The translations under genes and the position numbers were made by a program. A stretch of 64,000 nucleotides of DNA from Rhizobium mesosinicum (GTDB taxonomy: Bacteria > Pseudomonadota > Alphaproteobacteria > Rhizobiales > Rhizobiaceae), in assembly GCF_019511345.1 (NCBI RefSeq), contig NZ_JAEUAK010000002.1, positions 496,001-560,000 of the forward strand, given 5' to 3'. Below are positions 25,428 to 32,737 of this stretch, piece after piece. How positions within the stretch are numbered: position 1 is the stretch's first letter; the number at the start of each line of letters is the position of its first letter. The notes beneath the pieces were generated by a model that ran no database searches, was not told where the DNA came from, and saw only the letters and a list, made by a program, of their open reading frames with translations.

Positions 25428-25796
25428 TCATTGCCCGGACGCGGCTTTGAAATATTCGACGACGAGACCGTCGGGGTGGCGCGCCAGCAGGTTGGCTCCT
25501 CCGGTGACGGCATGGGGCGGACGCAGGATTTCGGCGCCTTTGGCCGTCAGCCACGCGGCGGCGTCGTCCAGCGCATCGATATAGAATATCGCATCGACCG
25601 GCCGCGCCGTGGCGAGCTGATCTTCGGTCCCTGAGAGAAGCAGGAAGCCACCAATCTTGGCGACCTTGACGCCGGTTTCCGCAATCGTCAGGCGACGCGC
25701 GCACGCGACACCCTGCAGCGCCTCGTAGAAGGCGATCGTTTTGTCAAAGTGGCTGGAGTCTGCATAGACCCGAAAACAGTGTTCCAGAATGCGCAT
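25428..25796 (-). CDS. VOC (glyoxalase/bleomycin resistance-like) family protein
   Basis: 122 residues from the ATG at 25796, giving MRILEHCFRVYADSSHFDKT, a normal VOC start. The frame extends to 25865 but would then overlap the regulator promoter. Two beta-alpha-beta-beta-beta modules are apparent, ending in HPDGLVVEYFKAA, whose Glu is the usual metal ligand. It lies directly upstream of the MDR gene with a 4-nt ATGA overlap, or 14 nt with the alternative start. A reductase plus VOC partner suggests detoxification or degradation of a small carbonyl or aromatic compound. Confidence 0.8.
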   Translation of the reverse strand: MRILEHCFRVYADSSHFDKTIAFYEALQGVACARRLTIAETGVKVAKIGGFLLLSGTEDQLATARPVDAIFYIDALDDAAAWLTAKGAEILRPPHAVTGGANLLARHPDGLVVEYFKAASGQ

Positions 25797-25917
25797 GAAT
25801 GGTCCTCGTGGTGAAAGTCCCGCGCATTGTTGCGTTTTTATTCTGCATTTCCATAATGCAAGCACCCTGATTCCTATTCAATCGTCCAAAATCGGCGCTT
25901 GTGACCCGCTCAGCGAC

Positions 25918-26838
25918 ATGCTGGCCCTTCTCGACGTGCGGAGCTTTCTCTCCCGCCGGGTGGAGGCATCGGGACCTTGGGCCCTGCGTTTTCCTGCCTA
26001 TCGCTACATGAAGTTCGGCGGCGTGATCGAGGGAAAGCGTTGGCTGTGGATGGAGGGCGGGTCCGAGATACTGGAGTTGGAAGCGGGGGACTTCTATCTC
26101 TTGACCAATGGCGGCCCATACTGCTTTGCCAGCGACCACGATGCGGTGCCAATGGATGGTCTCGGTGTAATGGACAAGCATTTGCAGGCCGATGGCGTGG
26201 TGCGCTTCGGCAGCGGCGAGCCGCGAAGCGTCGGGGTGGGCGGGCGTTTTGTCTTGGATGACGAAACATCGAGCCTGCTTCTGTCGATGCTTCCGCCGAT
26301 CATTCATATTCGGGGAAGTCAACCCCAGGCCAGCGCCCTGCAGGCCGCATTGGCGCTCATCACCTTCGAGACGGAAAAGGAACGGATGGGCACCGCCGCT
26401 ATCGGTGGCGGTCTTTGCGCCATCATTCTGGTCAATATCCTGCGTGCCTACCTCGCTAGCGGTGAGCGACCGTCCGGCTGGCTGGGCGCGCTGGCCGATC
26501 GCCACGTCGGAGCGGCGATCCAGGCGATGCACCTCGACGTGGCCCGGCGCTGGAGAGTAGCGGACCTTGCGGCAGCTGTCGGCATGTCACGCACCGCCTT
26601 CGCGGACAGGTTCAAGCGGCTAGTCGGCTCGGCGCCCCTCGAATATCTGATCCATTGGCGCATGACGGTTGCTCGCGACGCGCTGAAGCGGGATAGGGCG
26701 CCTCTTGGGGAAATTGCCGGGGCCATTGGCTATGAATCAGAAACAGCTTTCGGCCTGGCTTTCAAAAGAAAGTTCGGCGAGAGCCCCGGTCGCTACCGGT
26801 CTCGGCTTCAGCAAGCTGTAGCGTCTCAACTCGGTTGA
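25918..26838 (+). CDS. AraC family regulator with N-terminal cupin (second)
   Basis: 306 residues from the first ATG inside the conserved region (MLALLDVRSF). Family-like residues DPLSD lie just before it, so the true start may be a little upstream, perhaps at a rare start codon. The cupin domain spans about 5-190 (GPWALRFPAYRYMKFGG; LEAGDFYLLTNGGPY). The AraC domain is at about 200-300, with VADLAAAVGMSRTAFADRFK and LGEIAGAIGYESETAFGLAF. A paralogue of the regulator at 23379. Divergent from the VOC-MDR pair, hence the presumed regulator of it. Confidence 0.85.
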   Translation: MLALLDVRSFLSRRVEASGPWALRFPAYRYMKFGGVIEGKRWLWMEGGSEILELEAGDFYLLTNGGPYCFASDHDAVPMDGLGVMDKHLQADGVVRFGSGEPRSVGVGGRFVLDDETSSLLLSMLPPIIHIRGSQPQASALQAALALITFETEKERMGTAAIGGGLCAIILVNILRAYLASGERPSGWLGALADRHVGAAIQAMHLDVARRWRVADLAAAVGMSRTAFADRFKRLVGSAPLEYLIHWRMTVARDALKRDRAPLGEIAGAIGYESETAFGLAFKRKFGESPGRYRSRLQQAVASQLG

Positions 26839-27279
26839 ACTGCGATTGGGGGCTCCGCCGCTGGGTCTATGCGTGCTTGGACAACTGCTGCGAACGGCCC
26901 CCCGTTCGGTCTTTAGGTGGTCCGCTCGAAAGCGGATTTGTATGGTGGTCATGCTGATCAGGACGCGCAGGCGGCTTAGCCTTTCGCTCATTTATCCTCC
27001 AGTGGTCGGAGAATTGGGGACGCAGGCCAGTCTTCGCCTGCTCGCGTAGGCACCGAGCCGGACCAACTTTGACGGTACTTTTCGCCGCGATCCGGGGTCG
27101 GGCGTCGGAGCTGGAATGGCGCGCAAAGAGCCGATAGTAGTCGATAGATGGCTTGCGGGGAGCCGGCGGAAATTCCTCAACGATATCGGCAGTGTAGGTT
27201 TCTGACGGGTCCTGGGCCGGTAGTATTTGCACGCAGAAGTATTTTCTGCGACAAATTCAGATATTTGACATGGCCCCAA
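26839..27279. other. Non-coding right flank of the guaA islet
   Basis: About 440 nt with no convincing gene. The frames over it are interrupted or have unlikely composition. It could be the remains of a lost integrase gene or of an insertion sequence, which is where one would expect recombinase DNA next to the attachment site, but I see no tyrosine- or serine-recombinase motif. The mostly intergenic stretch continues to 27552 with the displaced guaA end and two terminators, listed separately. Confidence 0.55.
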
Positions 27280-27297
27280 ACGATCGAGTGGGAATGA
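27280..27297 (+). repeat. Right att-like repeat: displaced guaA 3' end with stop codon
   Basis: Reads ACG ATC GAG TGG GAA TGA, i.e. Thr-Ile-Glu-Trp-Glu-stop, the same C-terminal pentapeptide as GuaA. The first 14 bases are identical to 22023-22036. The flanks of the two copies differ completely, as expected for attL and attR. Confidence 0.75.
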
Positions 27298-27303
27298 AGA
27301 TCT

Positions 27304-27331
27304 GGGAAACCCGACACGGATTCCCGTTTTT
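27304..27331 (+). terminator. Probable original guaA terminator
   Basis: GGGAAACC pairs with GGATTCCC (one mismatch) around CGACAC, followed by GTTTTT. It lies 6 nt after the displaced guaA stop. The present guaA copy at 22040 has no equivalent hairpin, so insertion seems to have separated the gene from its terminator. Confidence 0.65.
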
Positions 27332-27410
27332 GCCTCGTCCTCCGGAGAGGTGACTGAGGCGGCCAAGGACGCCGCCTAAGGCACGCATTCACCGTTTAAT
27401 TGACATCAGC

Positions 27411-27442
27411 AAACGGCTGCCGCTCGGCAGCCGTTTTTGTTT
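27411..27442 (+). terminator. Strong intrinsic terminator
   Basis: A perfect 12-bp stem, AAACGGCTGCCG with CGGCAGCCGTTT, loop CT, then TTGTTT. It stands downstream of the displaced guaA end and upstream of the RNA-ligase-like gene. It isolates that gene from read-through. Confidence 0.9.
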
Positions 27443-27479
27443 CAGGTATAGCTCCGCCTTCTTTGTTCTTGTTTTGTTC

Positions 27480-27507
27480 TTGACGAAAAGGGCAGCTCTG
27501 ATAAGCT
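27480..27507 (+). promoter_or_regulatory. Candidate sigma-70 promoter of the RNA-ligase-like gene
   Basis: TTGACG (27480-27485) and TAAGCT (27502-27507) are 16 nt apart. Transcription would begin near 27514, giving a leader of about 20 nt to the first SD-ATG at 27522-27537. An inverted repeat, CCTCCTTG-TAAAA-CAAGGAGG (27508-27528), overlaps the expected start and covers the SD. It could only mask the SD in a transcript starting further upstream. Confidence 0.5.
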
Positions 27508-27552
27508 CCTCCTTGTAAAACAAGGAGGCGGACGATGTAGTCCGTAGTTCAG

Positions 27553-28161
27553 ATGCCTCATTTTCCGCTCGACCCGAATGGCTCCGATCCCCGGAAGAAA
27601 TCCGGCGCCGGCGGGGGACGCCACCACAGGCTGTTCTTCATGCTCCGCCCGACCGCTGAGGCAGCATCCGAAGCGATGGAGATCGCCCAGACTTATCGCA
27701 ACGTCCATGCATTGACGGGGCCTTCGCGACCCCTTGAGCTGCTTCATATCACGCTGAATGGTGTGGGCGCCTATCGCAGGCTGCCGCAGGATATCGCGTT
27801 CGCTGCGGAACAGATGGCTGCGACGATACGCGTCCGACCGTTCGAATTGGTGCTTGATGAGATCATGAGCTTCCGCCATCCGGGCGAACCGCAGGCCTTC
27901 GTCATCTGCACCAGGCAGGAAAACGAAGCGCTGCTGGATCTTCGCCACCAGATCCAGGAAGGTCTGTATGAGGCCGGATTGCCCTATAACCTCGGTGGCC
28001 ATCTGACACCGCATATGACGCTGCTCTACGATCGCAAGACCGTTCTGCCTGAAGAGCTTAATCGGCCGGTGCGGTGGACTGTCCGGGAGTTCCTGCTGAT
28101 CCATAGCATCTATGGAAAGAGCGAGCATGATGTGATTGGCCGTTGGCCTCTGCTCGGCTGA
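27553..28161 (+). CDS. 2'-5' RNA ligase/cyclic phosphodiesterase family protein
   Basis: 202 residues from the ATG at 27553. Two HxT motifs mark the 2H phosphoesterase fold: HITLNG near 71 and HMTLLYD near 154. The family (ThpR/LigT) hydrolyses 2',3'-cyclic phosphates in RNA or joins tRNA half-molecules. The start is odd. The only good SD (AAGGAGG, 27522-27528) serves an ATG at 27535 whose second codon is an in-frame TAG; the frame then reopens at 27553, which has no SD. Either translation reinitiates after a start-stop pair, or the gene has a nonsense mutation at codon 2. The body of the protein is intact. Confidence 0.85.
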   Translation: MPHFPLDPNGSDPRKKSGAGGGRHHRLFFMLRPTAEAASEAMEIAQTYRNVHALTGPSRPLELLHITLNGVGAYRRLPQDIAFAAEQMAATIRVRPFELVLDEIMSFRHPGEPQAFVICTRQENEALLDLRHQIQEGLYEAGLPYNLGGHLTPHMTLLYDRKTVLPEELNRPVRWTVREFLLIHSIYGKSEHDVIGRWPLLG

Positions 28162-28231
28162 GACAAGCTTGCACCGTGGGTGGGGACTCGCATACAACTC
28201 CCCACCCAATAGGCACAGGCGGAGCAGGACA

Positions 28232-29293
28232 GTGGACGTTTCAGAGATCATCATCCCCGGCGATACGCCCGGCATCGAATGGCGGTTGCCGGTCATCCGT
28301 TTCGAGGGAAGCGATCCCGCCGCCCCGAAGGTCTATATCCAGGCCGCACTGCACGCGAACGAACTGCCGGGAACGGCGCTGGCGCATTTTCTCTGCCTAC
28401 AACTCAGGCAGGCCGAAGGCGAAGGACGGATCGCCGGCGATATTACGCTTGTGCCACAGGCAAATCCGATCGGTGCGGCACAATCGCATTTCGGCGAGCT
28501 GCAAGGCCGGTTCGATCTGGGATCGCGGACCAATTTCAACCGCGACTTTCCGCTGATCTCCGTTCGTGATCGGCCAGAGCTGGTTGACGGGCTGGACAAT
28601 TACCCGGCAGCTGATCGGTTGAAACGAGAGCTCATCCACATGGCACTCGGCGCCGATCTGGTGCTCGATCTGCATTGCGATGATGAATCGCTGCAATATG
28701 CCTATATCGACGAAGCCTTCTGGCCGGAGGCGGCGGACCTTGCCCATGCGCTCGACATGGAAGCCGTGCTGCTTTCGGATGGCGAAAGCTCCGCCTTCGA
28801 AGAAGCGGTCGGTTTTGCCTGGAAATATGAGGTGCCGGGCGAGCGCAAGGCGAAACTTCCGGGCAAACTTTCAGTGACGCTGGAACTGCGCGGCCTGCGC
28901 GACGTCGATCCCGGTATGGCCGCGAAAGATGCGGAAGGCCTGCTGCAATTCCTGATCGGGCGCGGTATCGTCAACGGCGAAACTGCCGGAGACAAGACCT
29001 TCTCCGGACCAGCCGTGCCGCTCGACAATGTTGAGATCGTGCGTGCGCCGCAGGGCGGTATCGTGCTCTTCCACCGCAATATCGGCGAGCGTGTCTCGGA
29101 AGGAGAGCTTCTGGCGACGATCGTCACCCGACCCGGTTTTGCCGAGGGCGATATCGAGATCCGGGCGCCGCAGGACGGGCTGCTGCTGACCCGCACGTCC
29201 GACCGGCTGGTGCGCCGGCGCGGCGACCTGATGAAAATCGCCGCCGACAAGCCGAGCAAAGCAACGCGAAAGGCCGGCACGCTGGAAGACTGA
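28232..29293 (+). CDS. Succinylglutamate desuccinylase/aspartoacylase family (M14) deacylase
   Basis: 353 residues from a GTG at 28232 with SD GGAG nearby; an upstream ATG at 28136 overlaps the previous gene and adds non-family sequence. The zinc site of M14-like deacylases is visible: ALHANELPG (H and E), then DLHCDD with the third ligand, and LELRG with the catalytic Glu. A C-terminal barrel of about 80 residues resembles a biotinyl/lipoyl-type domain (RAPQGGIVLFHRNIGERVSE). These enzymes remove an acyl group from an amine. The phosphonate genes begin 96 nt downstream on the same strand, suggesting it may unmask an N-acylated aminophosphonate; that is inference. Confidence 0.85.
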   Translation: MDVSEIIIPGDTPGIEWRLPVIRFEGSDPAAPKVYIQAALHANELPGTALAHFLCLQLRQAEGEGRIAGDITLVPQANPIGAAQSHFGELQGRFDLGSRTNFNRDFPLISVRDRPELVDGLDNYPAADRLKRELIHMALGADLVLDLHCDDESLQYAYIDEAFWPEAADLAHALDMEAVLLSDGESSAFEEAVGFAWKYEVPGERKAKLPGKLSVTLELRGLRDVDPGMAAKDAEGLLQFLIGRGIVNGETAGDKTFSGPAVPLDNVEIVRAPQGGIVLFHRNIGERVSEGELLATIVTRPGFAEGDIEIRAPQDGLLLTRTSDRLVRRRGDLMKIAADKPSKATRKAGTLED

Positions 29294-29389
29294 AGCGGCA
29301 TTCTTTTCCACGCGCGAATGTAAGGCTCCGCGCAACTGTCACACAGGCTTTCCGCCAAGCCGTTGCAGACAGGTTGCGAAGGAGCTTTC

Positions 29390-30520
29390 ATGCCGCATTA
29401 CGACATTGCGATCGTCGGCGCGGGAATTGTCGGGCTGGCGCATGCGCTGGCGGCGGCAAAGCGCGGCAAACGGATCGTCGTTGTTGACCGTGGCGCACAG
29501 GCAAACGGCGCTTCGGTGCGCAATTTCGGCTTTGTGACGGTGACCGGGCAGCAGGCCGGCGACTGCTGGAACAAGGCGCGCCACGCCCGCGATATCTGGG
29601 CCGAGATTGTCGATGACGCCGGCATCGACGTCCTGCAGCGCGGGCTGCTCCTGGCCGCAAGGCTCGACGAATCCGAAGCCGTGATCGATGCCTTCCTGCG
29701 CACAGAGATGGGCGAGGGCTGCGAAAGGCTGACGCTCGACGAAGCACGGCGGCTTGTGCCGGCACTGCGACCGGAAGCGGGGCGCTTTACACTCTATAGC
29801 CCGCATGAGGTGCGGGTCGAATCCCGCACAGCTATTCCGCTGCTCGCCCGCTATCTCGAAGTCAAGTATGGCGTAGAGTTCCGCCGCTCGACAGCAGTGA
29901 GCGCCGTCGAGCCGCCGCGGATCGAGACGTCAACCGGCCTGATCGAAGCGGAGACGGTGGTTGTTTGCCCAGGTGACGATTTCAAGAGCCTGTTTGCGGA
30001 CCGGATCGCTGCCTATAACGTCACACGCTGCAAGCTGCAAATGATGCGTGTCGTGCCGGCCCAGCGGGTTTCTCTCAGCACTGCGGTCATGTCCGATCTC
30101 GGACTCGGGCGTTATCTCGGTTATGCCGAATTGCCTGAGGCGACTGCCCTGAAGGCGCGGCTTGACCGGGAATTCAAGCCGGAGCGGGAAAACGGCATCC
30201 ACCTGATCGTGACGCAGTCGGAAGACGGATCGCTGATCGTCGGCGACAGCCACCATTACTCCGAAACACCCGATCCGTTTGGACTGGAGCGGGTCGACCG
30301 GCTGACTCTCGATGAAATGGACGCCGTGCTCAACCTGCCGGGTCGCTTCATTACCGAGCGCTGGATCGGCACATATGCCTCCGCCCCGGACCGCTGGCGG
30401 TTCACCGACAAGCCTTCCGACGCGCTGCGGATCGTCGTGGTGACGGCAGGCTGCGGTGCTTCGACCGCCTTCGGTATTGGTGAGGAAACCATCGAGGATC
30501 TCTACGGGAGCGCAGTATGA
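29390..30520 (+). CDS. FAD-dependent aminophosphonate oxidase (TIGR03364-type)
   Basis: 376 residues from the ATG at 29390 with an AAGGAG site. The DAO-type FAD fold has GAGIVGLAHALA at 9-20, and a Gly-rich C-terminal segment (TAGCGASTAFGIGEETIEDL). It belongs to the TIGR03364 group, which typically adjoins phosphonoacetaldehyde hydrolase genes and is thought to oxidise 2-aminoethylphosphonate or its N-methyl or hydroxylated derivatives to phosphonoacetaldehyde. Its stop overlaps the phnX ATG (ATGA), so the two are coupled. No AEP:pyruvate transaminase (PhnW) gene is present nearby, so this enzyme would supply the aldehyde. Confidence 0.85.
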   Translation: MPHYDIAIVGAGIVGLAHALAAAKRGKRIVVVDRGAQANGASVRNFGFVTVTGQQAGDCWNKARHARDIWAEIVDDAGIDVLQRGLLLAARLDESEAVIDAFLRTEMGEGCERLTLDEARRLVPALRPEAGRFTLYSPHEVRVESRTAIPLLARYLEVKYGVEFRRSTAVSAVEPPRIETSTGLIEAETVVVCPGDDFKSLFADRIAAYNVTRCKLQMMRVVPAQRVSLSTAVMSDLGLGRYLGYAELPEATALKARLDREFKPERENGIHLIVTQSEDGSLIVGDSHHYSETPDPFGLERVDRLTLDEMDAVLNLPGRFITERWIGTYASAPDRWRFTDKPSDALRIVVVTAGCGASTAFGIGEETIEDLYGSAV

Positions 30521-31296
30521 CGCAATTCAAGGCAGTGGTCTTCGATTGGGCCGGTACAATGATTGACTTCGGCTCTTTCGCACCGATGGGGGCCTTTGTG
30601 GAAACCTTCGGCAAGCTCGGTGTCGAGGTGACCATCGCCGACGCCCGCAAGCCAATGGGACTTCCAAAGCGCGCGCATATCGCGGCGATGCTGGCCGAGC
30701 CGCATATCGCCGCCCGCTGGCAGGCGGCACAAGGCCCACTTCCGGACGAGGCGGCCATCGACCGTGTTTATGAACTCTTCGTGCCATTGAACGAAGCTGT
30801 CGTGACCGATTATTGTGCGCTGGTGCCTGGCGCGATCAAGACGATCGAATATCTGCGCGAGCGGCAGATGAAGATCGGCTCGACGACAGGCTACACACGC
30901 TCGATCATGGAGCGCGTGCTGCCGCTTGCCGCCGAACAGGGTTATGCACCCGACAATCTGATCTGTGCCGACGATCTGCCGCTTGGCCGACCGACGCCGA
31001 TCGGCATGTATAAGTGCTTCCTCGACCTGATGGTCTATCCGGCCTCCGCCGTTCTGAAGGTCGATGATACCGAACCCGGCATTGCCGAGGGTGCCGCCGC
31101 AGGCTGCGTCACCGTTGGCGTGACGCTCTCGGGAAACGAGGCGGGTCTGACGCCTGCAGAGCTGGATGCGCTTTCGCCAGAGGCGCGAGCCGCGCTGCAC
31201 AAGCGGATCGGTGAGAAGCTGATTGCCGCCGGTGCCGACTACGTCATCGAAACGGCGGCCGACCTGCCTGCCCTTATCGAAGAGCTCGAGGGATAA
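30517..31296 (+). CDS. phnX: Phosphonoacetaldehyde hydrolase (phosphonatase)
   Basis: 259 residues, a HAD superfamily member with the phosphonatase cap. The nucleophile lies in VVFDWAGTMID (Asp10), and the Schiff-base lysine is in MGLPKRAHI (Lys51), the feature separating PhnX from other HADs. KIGSTTGYTR and VDDTEPGIAEG supply the remaining motifs. It splits phosphonoacetaldehyde into acetaldehyde and phosphate. Four-nt overlap with the oxidase gene. No phosphonate transporter or C-P lyase genes are in the window, so uptake must be encoded elsewhere. Confidence 0.93.
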   Translation: MTQFKAVVFDWAGTMIDFGSFAPMGAFVETFGKLGVEVTIADARKPMGLPKRAHIAAMLAEPHIAARWQAAQGPLPDEAAIDRVYELFVPLNEAVVTDYCALVPGAIKTIEYLRERQMKIGSTTGYTRSIMERVLPLAAEQGYAPDNLICADDLPLGRPTPIGMYKCFLDLMVYPASAVLKVDDTEPGIAEGAAAGCVTVGVTLSGNEAGLTPAELDALSPEARAALHKRIGEKLIAAGADYVIETAADLPALIEELEG

Positions 31297-31366
31297 AGGA
31301 CCGACGGCGTTTGCAGCGCTGATACGGCGTGGTATCTCCCTCAGGAATCAGGGAGATCGAACCCGC

Positions 31367-31717
31367 ATGGCCGTCACCATCTACGGTATCAAGAACTGCG
31401 ACACGATGAAGAAGGCCCGCAACTGGCTGGACGCTCATAACGTCGCCTACGACTTTCACGACTACAAGGCCGTCGGCATCGACCAAGCGCATCTGGAACG
31501 ATGGATCGACGAGGCAGGCTGGGAGACGGTGCTGAATCGCGCCGGCACGACCTTCCGCAACCTCCCTGACGCCGCGCGCGAAAATCTCGACCGCGATAAA
31601 GCCATCGCCCTGATGCTCGACCAGCCGTCGATGATCAAGCGGCCAGTACTGGAAACTGGCGGCAAGCTGTTGATCGGCTTCAAGCCGGATATCTACGCGC
31701 AGGCGCTCAAGGGCTGA
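31367..31717 (+). CDS. ArsC/Spx family thioredoxin-fold protein (YffB-like)
   Basis: 116 residues from the ATG at 31367 behind an AGGGAGA site. The frame is open further upstream, but without a signal of coding or a Shine-Dalgarno sequence. The redox Cys lies in IYGIKNCDTMKKARNWLD near the N-terminus. The RPVLETGGKLLIGFKPDIY block near the C-terminus matches the ArsC/Spx fold. It is a single-Cys type rather than a true arsenate reductase; YffB-like proteins are proposed glutathione-linked reductases. It abuts ybaK (3-nt gap), so the pair is likely co-transcribed. Confidence 0.88.
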   Translation: MAVTIYGIKNCDTMKKARNWLDAHNVAYDFHDYKAVGIDQAHLERWIDEAGWETVLNRAGTTFRNLPDAARENLDRDKAIALMLDQPSMIKRPVLETGGKLLIGFKPDIYAQALKG

Positions 31718-31720
31718 GCC

Positions 31721-32194
31721 ATGTCCAAAACCACTCGCGCCACCCAGGTCCTGACACAAGCCGGCGTCGCCTTCACGGTTCACACCTATGACTATGATCC
31801 GAATGCCGAGCGCGTCGGGCTACAGGCAGCCGAAGCGCTCGGCGAGGAGCCGCATCGCGTGCTGAAGACGCTGATGGCGGAGGTGGACGGGAAGCCGGTC
31901 TGCATGGTCGTGCCTTCCGACCGCGAAGTGAGCATGAAGAAGCTCGCGAGCGCCTTTCATGGCAAGTCGGCCAATATGATGAAACCGGCCGATGCCGAGC
32001 GGCTCACGGGATACCATGTCGGAGGCATCAGCCCTTTCGGGCAGAAGAAGATCGTGCCGACGGCAATCGAGGAAACGGCTCTTACCGAACCGCTCGTCTA
32101 TATCAATGGCGGGCAACGCGGGCTGCAGGTGCGGCTCGATCCGAAGGAAGCGTTGAAGGTACTGAAGGCGGCGACCGCACCGCTGATCGCCTGA
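31721..32194 (+). CDS. ybaK: Cys-tRNA(Pro)/Cys-tRNA(Cys) deacylase YbaK/EbsC family
   Basis: 157 residues, the full YbaK length. Hallmarks are FTVHTYDYDPN, EEPHRVLKTLMAEVDGKPVC with the catalytic Lys environment, and GGISPFGQKKIVPTAIEETA. The protein clears Cys mischarged by ProRS on tRNA(Pro). It follows the ArsC/Spx-like gene by 3 nt and ends where the convergent MarR gene ends, with no gap. Confidence 0.93.
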   Translation: MSKTTRATQVLTQAGVAFTVHTYDYDPNAERVGLQAAEALGEEPHRVLKTLMAEVDGKPVCMVVPSDREVSMKKLASAFHGKSANMMKPADAERLTGYHVGGISPFGQKKIVPTAIEETALTEPLVYINGGQRGLQVRLDPKEALKVLKAATAPLIA

Positions 32195-32638
32195 TCAGAG
32201 AAAGCGGTCCAGCAGGCCGGCAATCGTCCTCGCCTCGCCTTCTGCAAGCTTGTCGCCGATATGAGTTTTGATCGCTTTGCCATAGACGTTCCACATGCGC
32301 TCTCGAAGCTGACGGCCGGCATCAGTGATCACCACCCAGCGGCCGCGACCATCCTCTGCGAAGACCTCGCGAGCGACCAGACCCTCCTTTTCCAGCCGAT
32401 CGATCAAACGGGAAAGATTGTACTGCGCCAGCAGTGTCCGCTCCTCGAGCTCATAGGGGCGCAGCCTGCCTGATTGCGAGCGCGCCAATTCCCACAGCAC
32501 GTCATACCAAGCAAGCGGCGGCATACCGGCTGTCTTCAAATCGGCTTCAATTAAGCCCAGCAGCCGCTCGCGGGCGCGCATAAGGCGCGTCCAGGCAGCA
32601 ACCGCCGCTTCGTTCGGCTCAGGAATATTCTCAGGCAT
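32195..32638 (-). CDS. MarR family transcriptional regulator (GST-linked)
   Basis: 147 residues from the ATG at 32638; the frame goes on to 32725 but would run through the operator. The winged helix is visible as LELAR/ELEERTLLAQYNLSRLIDRL with the wing EDGRGRWVVITDAGRQL. It is divergent from a GST gene across a 99-nt gap that holds the palindrome TGCATGTGCATACATGCA. The arrangement implies repression of itself and the GST, relieved by an electrophile or aromatic ligand. Confidence 0.88.
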   Translation of the reverse strand: MPENIPEPNEAAVAAWTRLMRARERLLGLIEADLKTAGMPPLAWYDVLWELARSQSGRLRPYELEERTLLAQYNLSRLIDRLEKEGLVAREVFAEDGRGRWVVITDAGRQLRERMWNVYGKAIKTHIGDKLAEGEARTIAGLLDRFL

Positions 32639-32684
32639 AAATGCAACTACATCTATCTTGAAACTCAGCGCAAGCGATATTAGA

Positions 32685-32702
32685 TGCATGTGCATACATG
32701 CA
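32685..32702. promoter_or_regulatory. Palindromic operator between MarR and GST genes
   Basis: TGCATGT-GCAT-ACATGCA is a perfect 7-4-7 inverted repeat. It lies 46 nt upstream of the MarR ATG and 35 nt upstream of the GST ATG, and is a good candidate for the MarR dimer site. Confidence 0.7.
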
Positions 32703-32737
32703 GCCAACAATCTCTTGCAAACCACCGGGAGACTTTC

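Larger units (their letters stand above)
22037..27293. mobile_element. Genomic islet (~5.3 kb) integrated in the 3' end of guaA
   Basis: Bounded by the 14-bp repeats at 22023 and 27280. The right repeat reads ACG ATC GAG TGG GAA TGA, an intact duplicate of the last guaA codons with a stop, and an intrinsic terminator follows 6 nt later. The simplest reading is that this is the original guaA end displaced by insertion. Cargo: an SDR reductase, an AraC regulator, an MDR oxidoreductase, a VOC protein, and a second AraC regulator. No intact integrase, relaxase or transposase is visible, so it is either a non-autonomous islet or a decayed element. 22041-22251 and 26839-27279 are non-coding flanks inside it. 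Confidence 0.7.

Noticed and set aside
26867..27232. 121-codon minus-strand frame in the islet right flank
   Set aside because: Considered as a lost integrase or small gene. It has no recombinase motif, poor start context and odd composition, so I left the region as non-coding.
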